Source of the DNA: JADJDM01 sp044352985
Lineage (GTDB): Bacteria > Bacteroidota > Bacteroidia > B-17B0 > Aurantibacillaceae
Reading direction: 5' to 3'
NCBI GenBank assembly: GCA_044352985.1
Contig: JBILCU010000007.1
Coordinates: 124,001 to 188,000, forward strand
DNA: 64,000 nucleotides
Of the stretch, positions 25,946-35,881 are shown piece by piece; within the stretch, counting starts at the first letter, position 1; the number at the start of each line of letters is the position of its first letter. The notes beneath the pieces are model-generated. The model was not told where the DNA came from. It worked only from the letters and a program-made list of their open reading frames with translations, and did no database searches. Position numbers and translations under genes: made by a program.

Positions 25946-28900
25946 ATTAATTTGGGTTTTAGTTTTTGTTTTAGCCTATCGTTTTTTTTCTTTTTCTCAA
26001 ACAGCTGCAAGTTGTCCATTTATTACTCCTGTTGCTAATCCGGCAACTATTTGTGTAGGTCAATGTTCAAATTTAACAGCAACAGCATTATTAACCAAAA
26101 CAACTACTACTTATTCTGTACAATCTATTCCTCATGCACCACCTATTTCTTATACTGCAACAGGGGGTAATCCTGTTTCTGTAGGTACAGATGATGTTTG
26201 GAGTCCAACTATTAATTTACCTTCAGGTTTTAATTTTTGTTTTTATGGTAATGTGTATAATAAAATTTTAATTGGATCAAATGGAAACTTAAGTTTTGAT
26301 TTAGCTGATGCAAGTGGTTTTTGTCCTTGGAATTTTAGTACAGGCACCACGCCTCAAAACCCTAATTGTCCTTCGGCAGCCCTAGTTCCAATGGGAAATA
26401 TATTTGGTGTATATCACGACATAGATCCAAGCAAAGGCTCACCAAGAGGTACTGTTAATTGGTATATTTCTGGGAGTGCTCCATGCAGAAAGTTTATTGT
26501 TGTGTATAATAATATGGCTCATTTTGGTACTTCATGCTCTGCAAATACATATCGTTCTACTCATATGATTGTATTACATGAATTAACAAACTATATTGAT
26601 GTTTATGTTAATTCTAAACCATTATGTACCGGCTGGAATAATGGTAACGCAATTATTGGAATTCAAAATCTTAGTGGAACTCAGGGAATTGCTGCGCCTG
26701 GAAGAAATACAACACCTGTTTGGTCTACTACCGCACCAGAGGCTTGGAGATTTTTGCCAAATGGCACCAATAATTACTCAATAACTTGGACGGGACCAAC
26801 AGGTACATTGGCTACAAATACATTGGGCGCAATTAATGTATGTCCAACTACAAATACTACATACACGGCCTCAATTAGTATTACTAATTGTGATAATGCT
26901 GTTTATACTTTTACAAATACTGTTGCTGTAAACGTAAATGCGTCAACAACCCCAACATTTAATTCTGTAAATCCAATTTGTCAGGGGGCAAATCTTTCTT
27001 CCTTACCAACCACATCTACTAATGGCGTAAATGGTTCATGGTCGCCCGCAATAGACAATAATGCCACCACAACTTATACATTTACACCTACAACAACTTG
27101 TGCGGCGACAAACACTCTCAGTATAGTTGTTACCCCTACGATAACACCTGTTTTTACTCAGGTTCCTGCTATTTGTGCAGGGGATGCACTAGCATCGTTA
27201 CCTATTACCTCTAACAATACCATTAATGGTAGTTGGTCGCCGGCAATAAATAGTGCTTCCACCACAACTTATACATTTACTCCAACTTCTGGGCAATGTG
27301 CAAATCCAACTCAAATGACAATTTCAGTCAATAATAATACCTTGCCTACATTTACACAGGTTCCTGCGCAATGTCAAGGTACAGCAATTTCAGCTTTGCC
27401 TACAACTTCTAATAATGGTATTATTGGATCTTGGTCACCCACAATAAATAATAGTTCTTCAACCACTTATACTTTTACACCCAATGTCAACCAATGTGCT
27501 ATTGATAATCAAATGACTATTTCGATTACTCCGAATATCAATCCCACTTTTAATTCGATCAATCCAATTTGTGAGGGCGAACCAATTAATTTACAAGCTA
27601 CATCAAATAATAATTTTTCCGGAACATGGTTGCCCGCAATTAATAATACAGCTACAACAACTTATACGTTTACTCCTAATACAGGTCAATGCGCCACTAC
27701 ATCAACGCTTTCAGTAGTAGTAAATCAGCCAATTGTTCCTCAAATAACAGGCACCAATACTATTTGTAATGATGAATCAACTACACTTACTGCATCTAAT
27801 GCAACTACTTACACTTGGACTCCTTCTGCTAATTTAAATACATCAACAGGTGCCAGTGTAGTTGCCAGTCCTTCTGCTAATACAAATTATTCTGTTTCTT
27901 CAACCGATCAGAATGGATGTATTTCAAGCGCAAGCTTTAGTGTAACTGTAAATCCGATACCAGTTTTAAGCACTGTAACCAGTCAAACTATTTGCGCTGG
28001 TCAAAATACGTCTGCAATCACATTTAATTCTAGCGTAACAGGAACAACTGTAAACTGGATAAATAACCAAACAAGTATTGGTTTAGTTGTTAGTGGAAAT
28101 GGTAATGTGCCTTCATTTAATAGTATAAATGCTGGAACTGATCCAGTTACTTCCACAATTATAGCAACTCCTACAGCATCTGGTTGTTTAGGTCAACCAC
28201 AAACGTTTTCAATAACAGTAAATCCTATTCCTGTCTTAAGCTCAATAGGTTCTCAAACACTTTGTTCTGGTCAGAATGTAAGCTCAATTGTTTTTAATTC
28301 ATCAGCAAATAATACTACTATAAATTGGACAAATTCAAATGCATCTATTGGATTACCTTTTAGTGGAACAGGTAATTTGCCAGGCTTTACAGCTACAAAT
28401 ATTGATCCTGCACCAATAATTGCGTCAATTTCAGCAAGTCCTTCAGCTAATGGTTGTAACGGATTACCAATTACATTTACGATTACAGTAAATCCATTTC
28501 CAGTATTAACCGCAGTTAATAGTCAAACTATTTGTGCTGGTCAAAATATTGCCCCCATCAACTATACATGTAATGTAACTAGTGCTACTATAAATTGGAC
28601 TAATACTGAAACAACAATTGGATTAACTGCAAATGGTATCGGAAACATTGCAGTTTTTTCAGGTGTTAACACTGGCACTTCACCTTTAACCTCAACAGTT
28701 ACCGCAACACCAACAGCAAATGGCTGCCCTGGAACATCTGTTACATTTTCAATAACAGTAAAGCCAGTGCCTACTTTGAATTCAATTAATAATCAAACGG
28801 TTTGTGCGGGTGAGCCCGTGAACGGTATTTTATATACAACAAGTTTATCCGGAGCAACAGTTAGTTGGAGTAATTCAGAAATAGGTATTGGATTATCAGC

Positions 28901-30899
28901 TAACGGTACAGGAGATATAACAGGATTTAATGCTTTAAATTCCGGAAATACAACTTTAACTAGTGTAATAAATGCAACTGCATCTTTAAGTGGGTGTAGC
29001 GGAGTGCCTCAAACATATACAATTATTGTTCATCCAATCCCAGTTTTAACAGCAATAAACAGCCAAACTTTATGTGCTGGGGAAACAGTAAGTGCAATTA
29101 ATTATTCTTCTACAGTATCAGGAAGTTTAATTAACTGGAATAACACTGAAAGTGGAATTGGTTTACCATTAAGTGGAACTGATAATATTGCATCATTTAC
29201 GAGCACTAATACTGGAAATTCACCTTTAATTGCAATTATTACCGCAACACCAAGTGCGAATACATGTAGTGGATTATCACAAACATTTACCATTACCGTT
29301 AATAATCAAGTATTGCCTGATTTTACTCAAGTTCCTGCAGTTTGTGATGGTGGAGTTTTAAATCCGTTGCCTTTAACTTCCACCAATAATGTTACAGGTG
29401 TTTGGTCACCTTCCATTAATAATTCTACAACCACAACGTATACTTTTACTCCAACTGTTGGTCAATGTGCCACAACAACAAATATGACGATTGGAGTGGG
29501 TTCTAATATAGTACCTATATTTGATCAGGTAAACCCAATTTGTGCCGGCGGAATTTTGTCTGATTTGCCAACTGTATCTAATAATGCATTAACAGGTAGC
29601 TGGAATCCACCAGTTGACAATTTTATAACTACAACGTATACGTTTACTCCAACTCCAGACCAATGTGGATTAACAACACAAATGACTATACAAGTAAACC
29701 TGCCTGTTACCCCTCAGTTTACTCCTATAAATCCATTTTGTGCAGGAGAAATTATAGGAGCATTATCTTCAACATCAGATAATGGAATTACCGGATTATG
29801 GTTGCCGCCAATAAATAACTTAACTACTACTACTTATACTTTTACTCCTTCGGGAGGAACATGCGCAACTGTTGCTACTACGCAAATTTTAATTTACCCA
29901 AAACCATCTTTGTCGGATATAACTCCAACTGATGAAACATGTGGTGCTTCTAATGGAGTTTTAACAGTTAATAGCATCAATGGTGGAACAACTCCTTATC
30001 AATACAGTTTAAACAATGCCGCATTTGTTTCATCAAATTCATTTACAACACTTATTTCTGGAACTTATGTGATAATTGTAAAAGATGCTAATTCATGCTC
30101 AGACACTATAACAACAAGCATTACCAATTATCCCGGACCAACTGCAGCACAACTATCAACTACAGATGCTAATTGTGGTTTAGCAACTGGTTCAATAACC
30201 GTAGACGGAGTTAGTGGAGGAACTGCTCCTTATCAGTACAATTTTAATAATACTGGGTTCACTTCTTCTCCAACAATAAATCAATTAAATACTGGTAATT
30301 TTTCAGTAATAATTAAGGATGCAAACGGATGTATGTTAGATTCAATAATACAAGTTACAGGAGACGGTCAGGTAAATGCAGATTTTACCTTAACTCCTTT
30401 AATAGGAACAGTACCTGTTTGGGCAAGCTTTACTAATACATCATCTACACCGTCTGCACAATTCATCTGGAATTTGGGATTAACTACTATTGATACTGTT
30501 GCATTTCAGCCTAATCCTCAAATTTATGATGTGTATGGAACCTATGCAATTACATTAATTGCAACAAATGGTAATCCTGCATGTAATGATACTGTGGTAA
30601 AATTTTTAAAAGTAGAGTTAGATCCATTTATTATTGTGCCTAATATTTTTTCTCCTAATGGTGATGGAAACAACGATGAGTTTTTTATTCAATCAAGAGG
30701 ATATATTGATTTAAAAGTCACCATATTTAATAGATGGGGTAACATCATTAATTCATTTGATGGTGTATTAGGCAATTGGGACGGAAAAGATTCAAGTGGT
30801 AATGAAGTTTCAGCAGGGACTTACTATTATTTCATATCCGGAAAAAGATACGATTCTGAACCATTTGAAGCACATGGATACATGATGTTGGTGAGGTAA
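25932..30899 (+). CDS. Giant T9SS type B surface protein with Ig/PKD-like and SprB repeats
   Basis: Start set at ATG 25932 (MRTTKLIWVLVFVLAYRFFSFSQ), giving a signal peptide and a 14-nt overlap with the previous gene; 1655 aa. After the signal there is a nidogen-like region (about 55-270, with FNFCFYGNVYNKILIGSNGN). Then seven about-65-aa repeats of type FNSVNPICQG..GSWSPAINN..TTTYTFTP in blocks of four and three, separated by an Ig-like domain and five about-87-aa PKD-like repeats starting PVLSTVTSQTICAGQ. Two SprB-type repeats, one PKD domain and the gliding-associated type B sorting domain (FSPNGDGNNDEFFI, FNRWGNIINS, WDGKDSSGNEVSAGTYYY) complete it. Surface adhesin is the likely role. Confidence 0.88.
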   Translation: MRTTKLIWVLVFVLAYRFFSFSQTAASCPFITPVANPATICVGQCSNLTATALLTKTTTTYSVQSIPHAPPISYTATGGNPVSVGTDDVWSPTINLPSGFNFCFYGNVYNKILIGSNGNLSFDLADASGFCPWNFSTGTTPQNPNCPSAALVPMGNIFGVYHDIDPSKGSPRGTVNWYISGSAPCRKFIVVYNNMAHFGTSCSANTYRSTHMIVLHELTNYIDVYVNSKPLCTGWNNGNAIIGIQNLSGTQGIAAPGRNTTPVWSTTAPEAWRFLPNGTNNYSITWTGPTGTLATNTLGAINVCPTTNTTYTASISITNCDNAVYTFTNTVAVNVNASTTPTFNSVNPICQGANLSSLPTTSTNGVNGSWSPAIDNNATTTYTFTPTTTCAATNTLSIVVTPTITPVFTQVPAICAGDALASLPITSNNTINGSWSPAINSASTTTYTFTPTSGQCANPTQMTISVNNNTLPTFTQVPAQCQGTAISALPTTSNNGIIGSWSPTINNSSSTTYTFTPNVNQCAIDNQMTISITPNINPTFNSINPICEGEPINLQATSNNNFSGTWLPAINNTATTTYTFTPNTGQCATTSTLSVVVNQPIVPQITGTNTICNDESTTLTASNATTYTWTPSANLNTSTGASVVASPSANTNYSVSSTDQNGCISSASFSVTVNPIPVLSTVTSQTICAGQNTSAITFNSSVTGTTVNWINNQTSIGLVVSGNGNVPSFNSINAGTDPVTSTIIATPTASGCLGQPQTFSITVNPIPVLSSIGSQTLCSGQNVSSIVFNSSANNTTINWTNSNASIGLPFSGTGNLPGFTATNIDPAPIIASISASPSANGCNGLPITFTITVNPFPVLTAVNSQTICAGQNIAPINYTCNVTSATINWTNTETTIGLTANGIGNIAVFSGVNTGTSPLTSTVTATPTANGCPGTSVTFSITVKPVPTLNSINNQTVCAGEPVNGILYTTSLSGATVSWSNSEIGIGLSANGTGDITGFNALNSGNTTLTSVINATASLSGCSGVPQTYTIIVHPIPVLTAINSQTLCAGETVSAINYSSTVSGSLINWNNTESGIGLPLSGTDNIASFTSTNTGNSPLIAIITATPSANTCSGLSQTFTITVNNQVLPDFTQVPAVCDGGVLNPLPLTSTNNVTGVWSPSINNSTTTTYTFTPTVGQCATTTNMTIGVGSNIVPIFDQVNPICAGGILSDLPTVSNNALTGSWNPPVDNFITTTYTFTPTPDQCGLTTQMTIQVNLPVTPQFTPINPFCAGEIIGALSSTSDNGITGLWLPPINNLTTTTYTFTPSGGTCATVATTQILIYPKPSLSDITPTDETCGASNGVLTVNSINGGTTPYQYSLNNAAFVSSNSFTTLISGTYVIIVKDANSCSDTITTSITNYPGPTAAQLSTTDANCGLATGSITVDGVSGGTAPYQYNFNNTGFTSSPTINQLNTGNFSVIIKDANGCMLDSIIQVTGDGQVNADFTLTPLIGTVPVWASFTNTSSTPSAQFIWNLGLTTIDTVAFQPNPQIYDVYGTYAITLIATNGNPACNDTVVKFLKVELDPFIIVPNIFSPNGDGNNDEFFIQSRGYIDLKVTIFNRWGNIINSFDGVLGNWDGKDSSGNEVSAGTYYYFISGKRYDSEPFEAHGYMMLVR

Positions 30900-31940
30900 T
30901 TAGCTTAGAATACTGCCCCCAGATACAATATTTAAACAGCATTTTAATACATCTCCCATGTTGATGCACGATTTAAAATTGTTGTTTTTGTAAAAATCAG
31001 CTAACTCATTCTTTAATTGATAAGTTTTTTCAGGAGTTGATAATTCGTCCTCAATCATACAATTTAAAAGTTGACTAACTCTGTATGTTGAGGTTTTGAT
31101 TCTTCTTGCAATTAAAGATCGTTCTTCTGATTGATACTGCTGAACTGATTTAGGGTTAAGGTGTTTTTTACATAATTCTACAAAGGCATTATTCTCTTTA
31201 AAAAATTGAGGCATGTATAAATTTTTTCTACCCTCATAACATTGCTGATCAAAGTCAATGGCTCTAATTCTGTATTGTGTATCTTCAAAATCAGGCGTTA
31301 CATCTACCACGTAGTTGTAAGAACGCATGTCGCCCAGTAATCTAACAAAACAACGTTCATTAAATTTTACAAACTCTTTTGCTAAGCGAATTTCGTTTAA
31401 ATCAGAATCGTTGAGGTTATTTTTCATGAATTGATCACCTGGAATGCCAACAATATGTTCTTCAATTAATGTTTGTTGGTTTACAAAATAATTAATGCGA
31501 TTAGGAGATAAAATATGTTCCCACTCTAATCCGTAAATGCGAGAAGCGTCTGCGTATTTTATGTAATAATAATCGTGGTTATCGTTATAATTGTTTACAA
31601 TTTTAATTCTAAATGGTTTTGAATTTCCGAAAGTGCAATAATCTATTCGGTCAACGTGTAAGTGATCCATAACATGCACATCGCCATTTGTTTTGAGGCT
31701 TGCATAAATGCCAGTTAGCTCTCTGTTTAACTCAGCCATTTCAGAAGGTTGGTAAGCAACAGAAAGCCATAAAGTATCTTCTCCTTTTTTGTCGTAGAGT
31801 GGAATGGCGCTATCGAAACGAAGCAAATCATCGTATTGAAGGTAGATGTTTTGCTTGCGTCCCATTTCACCCAACAGTTTATTTAAATTGCTGGAAAGTT
31901 TAAATGGTATTTTCTTTTTTTGAGGAGATGTTTTGCTCAT
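30900..31940 (-). CDS. Conserved protein, possibly kinase-like
   Basis: 346 aa from ATG 31940 (MSKTSPQKKK); the longer reading uses TTG. Not firmly recognised. Two motifs resemble the catalytic and metal loops of HipA/PI-kinase-like folds: GDMRSYNYVVD (Gly203 onward, Asn209) and AIDFDQQ (Asp229-Asp231), with a possible ATP-lysine in YYYIKYADASR. No membrane segments or signal peptide. Its stop abuts that of the giant gene. Third gene of a leftward set (32793 to 30900) with 7-15 nt gaps, so probably co-transcribed with the next two. The kinase idea is inference. Confidence 0.65.
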   Translation of the reverse strand: MSKTSPQKKKIPFKLSSNLNKLLGEMGRKQNIYLQYDDLLRFDSAIPLYDKKGEDTLWLSVAYQPSEMAELNRELTGIYASLKTNGDVHVMDHLHVDRIDYCTFGNSKPFRIKIVNNYNDNHDYYYIKYADASRIYGLEWEHILSPNRINYFVNQQTLIEEHIVGIPGDQFMKNNLNDSDLNEIRLAKEFVKFNERCFVRLLGDMRSYNYVVDVTPDFEDTQYRIRAIDFDQQCYEGRKNLYMPQFFKENNAFVELCKKHLNPKSVQQYQSEERSLIARRIKTSTYRVSQLLNCMIEDELSTPEKTYQLKNELADFYKNNNFKSCINMGDVLKCCLNIVSGGSILS

Positions 31941-31955
31941 GCAATTCAATCAGAA

Positions 31956-32483
31956 TTATGCGTTCAAAGATTTTAGTTTTTCGAATAAATGGAGACGTGT
32001 ACCTTCGATTAAGGTTTTATTAATATGTTTTGATTTCGCACCTTTTTTAAGTAATTCAATGCCTTTTTCAAGATCATCCTTTGAACTAAAATTCTCTATT
32101 TGTTCCAATACCGTTAATGCTTCTAATGAAACAAATACATCCTCATTTAATGATAAATCAAAAAATAAGCTTGAATGTTTGCCGAAATCCAGCCCACTTT
32201 CCCAACATAAAGCAATTAATTTTGATAAATAGCTTTTGTTTTCAGGGTTTATAATTAAATCAATCAGTGTGCCTTGAGATGAGCTATCTTTTAATGTTTT
32301 TAATAAATCAGCTTTATCACTATCAATTAAAGCTAGGATTGTTTTAGCTAAACCTACTTTCTTTTTTTTATTTTTTGCGATTGGCTCATCGGTATTTTCA
32401 TTGTTTAAAATAATAGTACTGTAGTTTTTATCATCAAACAATTTTTTTGGATCTATATCCGGGATTTCTTTTTTATTTTCCAT
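31956..32483 (-). CDS. Hypothetical helical protein
   Basis: 175 aa, cytosolic, highly charged, with a lysine-rich linker (KNKKKK) and a helical C-terminal half (TILALIDSDKADLLKTLKDS onward) suggestive of HEAT-like pairs. I recall similar unnamed proteins in Bacteroidetes beside the 346-aa downstream gene, but cannot name a function. Middle gene of a three-gene leftward set. Confidence 0.65.
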   Translation of the reverse strand: MENKKEIPDIDPKKLFDDKNYSTIILNNENTDEPIAKNKKKKVGLAKTILALIDSDKADLLKTLKDSSSQGTLIDLIINPENKSYLSKLIALCWESGLDFGKHSSLFFDLSLNEDVFVSLEALTVLEQIENFSSKDDLEKGIELLKKGAKSKHINKTLIEGTRLHLFEKLKSLNA

Positions 32484-32490
32484 AGTAGAT

Positions 32491-32793
32491 TTAATTTAAT
32501 GAAAGGTGAGGAAAGCCGCTATGAATGCTATCATGAAAAGCCAATTCATGTATGTCTGGATTCATGAATTTTATAAGTGGAAAAGTAGCTAGTACATCCA
32601 TTACTTGTTTTTCATTTTCAGTCTCCATTACTATCCATAGTTTTGATCGGTCAATAGCCAAACTATACGATTGAATTACACCTTCGTTCATTAATTCATC
32701 AACTAGTTTTCGCTGTTTTGGGATAAGTACAAAAAATTCAGGTTTAAATGTATCTTTTAATTGAATGTCAATCAAAAAGTTTTTTTTGTTCAT
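32491..32793 (-). CDS. Small ferredoxin-fold protein (muconolactone isomerase/YciI-like)
   Basis: 100 aa. Strand-helix-strand-strand-helix-strand pattern of a dimeric alpha-beta barrel: FLIDIQLKD, then helix VLIPKQRKLVDELMNEG, SYSLAIDRSKLWIVMETEN, helix KQVMDVLATFPLIKFM, and HELAFHD. Shape matches the muconolactone delta-isomerase-like family, common in Bacteroidetes; enzyme activity is not implied. First gene of its leftward unit. Confidence 0.6.
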   Translation of the reverse strand: MNKKNFLIDIQLKDTFKPEFFVLIPKQRKLVDELMNEGVIQSYSLAIDRSKLWIVMETENEKQVMDVLATFPLIKFMNPDIHELAFHDSIHSGFPHLSLN

Positions 32794-32922
32794 CTAAATA
32801 ATTTTTAAAACGATGCGAATTTAAGCTATTTGTTTGAAAGTGTTTTTTATTGGCAAGATTTAATACGATTGTAATAATTAATTTTTTTAATTAACAATTA
32901 TTTAAATGTAACTTAAAAAGTT

Positions 32923-32930
32923 TAAATTTG
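32923..32930 (+). promoter_or_regulatory. -7 element of yebC
   Basis: TAAATTTG, 21 nt before the chosen yebC ATG at 32952. It overlaps an upstream ATG-like in-frame codon at 32928, which supports the downstream start. Confidence 0.5.
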
Positions 32931-32951
32931 ATTTTGATTTTTTTAGATTTT

Positions 32952-33665
32952 ATGGGAAGAATATTTGAAAAACGAAAGCATAAAATGTTTGCCAGATATG
33001 CAAAAATGGCAAAGGCATTTACCAGAATAGGAAGAGAAATAGTTATTGCAGTAAAGGCTGGGGGGCCAAATCCTGATTCGAATTCACGATTAAGGGCTGT
33101 TATTCAAAATGCAAAATCGATTAACATGCCTAAGGATAGGATTGATAATGCAATTAAACGCGCTACTGAAAAAGATTCAGCTAATTACGAAGAGGTTATT
33201 TATGAAGGATATGCTCCGCATGGTGTGCCTGTATTGGTAGAAACTGCTACAGATAATCCAACACGAACTGTAGCAAATGTTCGAATGTTTTTTAATAGGG
33301 GGGGGGGAGCACTTGGTACCAATGGTTCTGTGAGTTTTATGTTTGAACGAAAAGCAATGTTTAAGGTAAGTTCTGTGGGTATGGATAAAGATATGATGGA
33401 GTTGGATTTAATTGATTTTGGTGCAGATGAATTGAATTGGGATGATGAAAATAATGACTTAATTATTCAGGTTGCATTTACTGATTTTGGCTCCATGCAA
33501 AAAGGATTGGAAGATAAAGGAATTGAAATAAAAGAAAGTTCAAAAGTATTTTTACCAACAACTACAAAAGAGGTTACTGAAGAGCAAGAGGCAGAAGTGA
33601 TTGCTCTGATTGAAAAAATGGAAGAGGATGATGATATCCTTGCAGTTTATCATAATTTACAATAA
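32952..33665 (+). CDS. yebC: YebC/PmpR (TACO1) family protein
   Basis: 237 aa from ATG 32952 (MGRIFEKRKHKMFARYAKMA), the family-typical Bacteroidetes beginning. Signatures: ARYAKMAKAFTRIGREI, NPDSNSRLRAVIQNAKSINM and YEGYAPHGVPVLVETATDN. Members act as transcriptional regulators or as translation factors relieving ribosome stalling at proline-rich stretches. Codons for RGGGA contain an uninterrupted run of ten G (33298-33307), unusual in this AT-rich DNA and prone to slippage. The frame is intact here. recJ follows 6 nt after the stop. Confidence 0.93.
   Translation: MGRIFEKRKHKMFARYAKMAKAFTRIGREIVIAVKAGGPNPDSNSRLRAVIQNAKSINMPKDRIDNAIKRATEKDSANYEEVIYEGYAPHGVPVLVETATDNPTRTVANVRMFFNRGGGALGTNGSVSFMFERKAMFKVSSVGMDKDMMELDLIDFGADELNWDDENNDLIIQVAFTDFGSMQKGLEDKGIEIKESSKVFLPTTTKEVTEEQEAEVIALIEKMEEDDDILAVYHNLQ
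33298..33307 (+). repeat. Ten-G homopolymer inside yebC
   Basis: Run of ten G within the codons for FNRGGGAL. A change by one base would frameshift yebC at about residue 120. Confidence 0.9.
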
Positions 33666-33671
33666 AAGTTC

Positions 33672-35375
33672 TTGCAAGCAAAATGGAAAATAAAAAAAAC
33701 TTTTCGTTCATCATTAAATGATGAGTTAAGGCTTGCATTAAATATAGAAGAAAATATTGCCGAATTACTTCTTCAAAGAGGCATTACAGATTTTTACTCC
33801 GCAAAACAATTTTTTCGCTCATCGTTAGATGATTTACATGATCCTTTTTTAATGAAAGGAATGCATCTTGCTATTTCAAGAATTAATAAAGCATTATTGA
33901 AAAATGAAAAGATTTTAATTTACGGAGATTATGATGTTGATGGGACAACTGCAGTAGCTTTAGTTTATAGTTTTTTTAAAAACTTCACTTCCAATATTGC
34001 ATATTATATTCCGGACAGATACATTGAAGGATATGGAATTTCAACGAGAGGTATTGATTTTGCAAAAACTAATAATTTTGGGTTGATTATAGCCTTGGAT
34101 TGTGGAATTAAATCAGTTGATAAAATAGCTTATGCAAATTCTTTAGGTATTGATTTTATAATTTGCGACCATCATTTACCTGGCAATACTGTCCCTGCAG
34201 CCGTAGCTGTTTTAGATCCAAAACAAGTGGATTGTAATTATCCATACAAAGAATTAACAGGTTGTGGTTTAGGTTATAAACTTTGCCATGCGTTTGAAAA
34301 ATCAAATTTGCAAGAGACCAGTATTCTTGATAATTATATAGATTTGGTGGCATTAAGTATTGCTGCTGATATCGTACCTATAACCGGTGAAAACAGAATT
34401 TTAGCGCATTTTGGGTTAAAGAAAATAAATTCTTTTTCACGTTCAGGTTTTAGGGCAGTGTTAAATCAAAGTAAAATTAAAAAAGAGTTTACTATTTCAG
34501 ATTTGGTTTTTGTGCTAGGCCCAAGAATTAACGCTGCAGGAAGAATTGAACATGGAAGCAAAGCCGTTGAATTACTTGTTGCAGATACACCTGAACATGC
34601 GGAAGAAATTGCTAGACAAATTAATTTAACCAATTCCATTCGTAAGGATTTAGATCAAAATATAACTCTAGAGGCTATAAAGTTAATTGAGTCGGATGAG
34701 GAAGCCCAAAACAAAAAAGCAACTGTTGTTTATAATGAAAAATGGCACAAAGGTGTTGTTGGTATTGTTGCCTCTCGTTTGGTAGAAAAATTTTACCGAC
34801 CTACAATTGTTCTTACGCATTCAAATGGTAAAATAACCGGTTCAGCAAGGTCAGTAAAAGATTTTGATGTTTATGAAGCAATTGAAGCATGTAGCGAGTT
34901 ACTAGATCAATTTGGCGGGCATAAATATGCTGCTGGCTTAACTTTAGATCCTTCAAATATAGATGCATTTAAGTCAAAGTTTGAGCACATTGTTAGTTCT
35001 AATATTACTGAGGAAATGTTAATTCCTGAGTTAGAAATTGATTTAAAATTGGAGTTCAATCAAATTAATGATAAATTCTATCGGATTTTAAAACAATTTG
35101 CTCCTCATGGGCCGGGAAACATGATGCCTGTTTTTTTAAGTGAAACAGTATTTGATAATGGTTACGCACGTATAGTTGGTGTTAATCACTTAAAAATGGA
35201 GTTGTTTCAAAAAAATAATCCCGAGTTTAAAATTCAGGCAATTGCTTTTGATAAAGGCAACTATATTAATGATGTATTAAGTGGCAAATCATTTTCTATT
35301 TGTTATCAAATACAAGAAAATAATTTCAATAACAGGACTACTATTCAGTTAATTATCAAGGATCTTATTTTTTAG
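33672..35375 (+). CDS. recJ: Single-stranded-DNA-specific exonuclease RecJ
   Basis: 567 aa, usual length. 5'-3' ssDNA exonuclease for recombination and mismatch repair. DHH-family motifs: DYDVDGTT at 86-93, ALDCGIKS at 142-149, CDHHLPG at 165-171, GPRINAAGRIEHG, and the DHHA1 region (FGGHKYAAGL). The start is TTG at 33672 (MQAKWKIKK): no in-frame ATG exists until about residue 61, which would remove the N-terminal part, so TTG is preferred. Immediately downstream of yebC. Confidence 0.94.
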   Translation: MQAKWKIKKTFRSSLNDELRLALNIEENIAELLLQRGITDFYSAKQFFRSSLDDLHDPFLMKGMHLAISRINKALLKNEKILIYGDYDVDGTTAVALVYSFFKNFTSNIAYYIPDRYIEGYGISTRGIDFAKTNNFGLIIALDCGIKSVDKIAYANSLGIDFIICDHHLPGNTVPAAVAVLDPKQVDCNYPYKELTGCGLGYKLCHAFEKSNLQETSILDNYIDLVALSIAADIVPITGENRILAHFGLKKINSFSRSGFRAVLNQSKIKKEFTISDLVFVLGPRINAAGRIEHGSKAVELLVADTPEHAEEIARQINLTNSIRKDLDQNITLEAIKLIESDEEAQNKKATVVYNEKWHKGVVGIVASRLVEKFYRPTIVLTHSNGKITGSARSVKDFDVYEAIEACSELLDQFGGHKYAAGLTLDPSNIDAFKSKFEHIVSSNITEEMLIPELEIDLKLEFNQINDKFYRILKQFAPHGPGNMMPVFLSETVFDNGYARIVGVNHLKMELFQKNNPEFKIQAIAFDKGNYINDVLSGKSFSICYQIQENNFNNRTTIQLIIKDLIF

Positions 35376-35476
35376 TCTTCAAACTTTTCGAACATTTTTA
35401 TCAAAAAATTTGTTTTTTTTATTTTATTTTTTATTTTTATGCCTTGTAAAATTTGTTTTTTTGACAAAAACTAAAA

Positions 35477-35881
35477 ATGAAAAATAAAATTTTTTGGTTT
35501 GCATTTATACTTAGTCTTGTGAACCAGCTGTATTCACAACAAAATAAAATTATTGTCAAAAAAAAACAACATCTGATTTTTAATCAATCAGTCTCTTTTA
35601 ATCCTAATATAGAAAGGTATTATCGCGTTTTAGAATGTAAGTTAGGTTCTTCCTATTCTAAGCCTCAATTAGAAAAAATTCAATTAAGATTAATTCAAAA
35701 TTTTTCCGGAGCCAAACTAATTCAGTCTGATTCAGAAAGTAAAATTGTTTTTATCACAAATAAAATGGCCTTGTTACCAACAAATGGAAGCATTCAAGAA
35801 TATATTAAGTCTATACTTGTAGAGTTGAATTTGTATAATGGTTTTATTGAAATTAAAGAATACAATTTAGAGCTGGAGTAA
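35477..35881 (+). CDS. Small secreted protein preceding a giant T9SS protein
   Basis: 134 aa with signal peptide (MKNKIFWFAFILSLVNQLYSQ). Mature part is basic then mixed; contains a possible strand-helix-strand unit RYYRVLECKLGSSYSKPQ ... KLIQSDSESKIVFI. No family recognised. Its stop codon overlaps the ATG of the next gene by 1 nt, so the two are translated as a unit. Different in sequence from the small proteins at 25469 and 39388. Confidence 0.65.
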   Translation: MKNKIFWFAFILSLVNQLYSQQNKIIVKKKQHLIFNQSVSFNPNIERYYRVLECKLGSSYSKPQLEKIQLRLIQNFSGAKLIQSDSESKIVFITNKMALLPTNGSIQEYIKSILVELNLYNGFIEIKEYNLELE

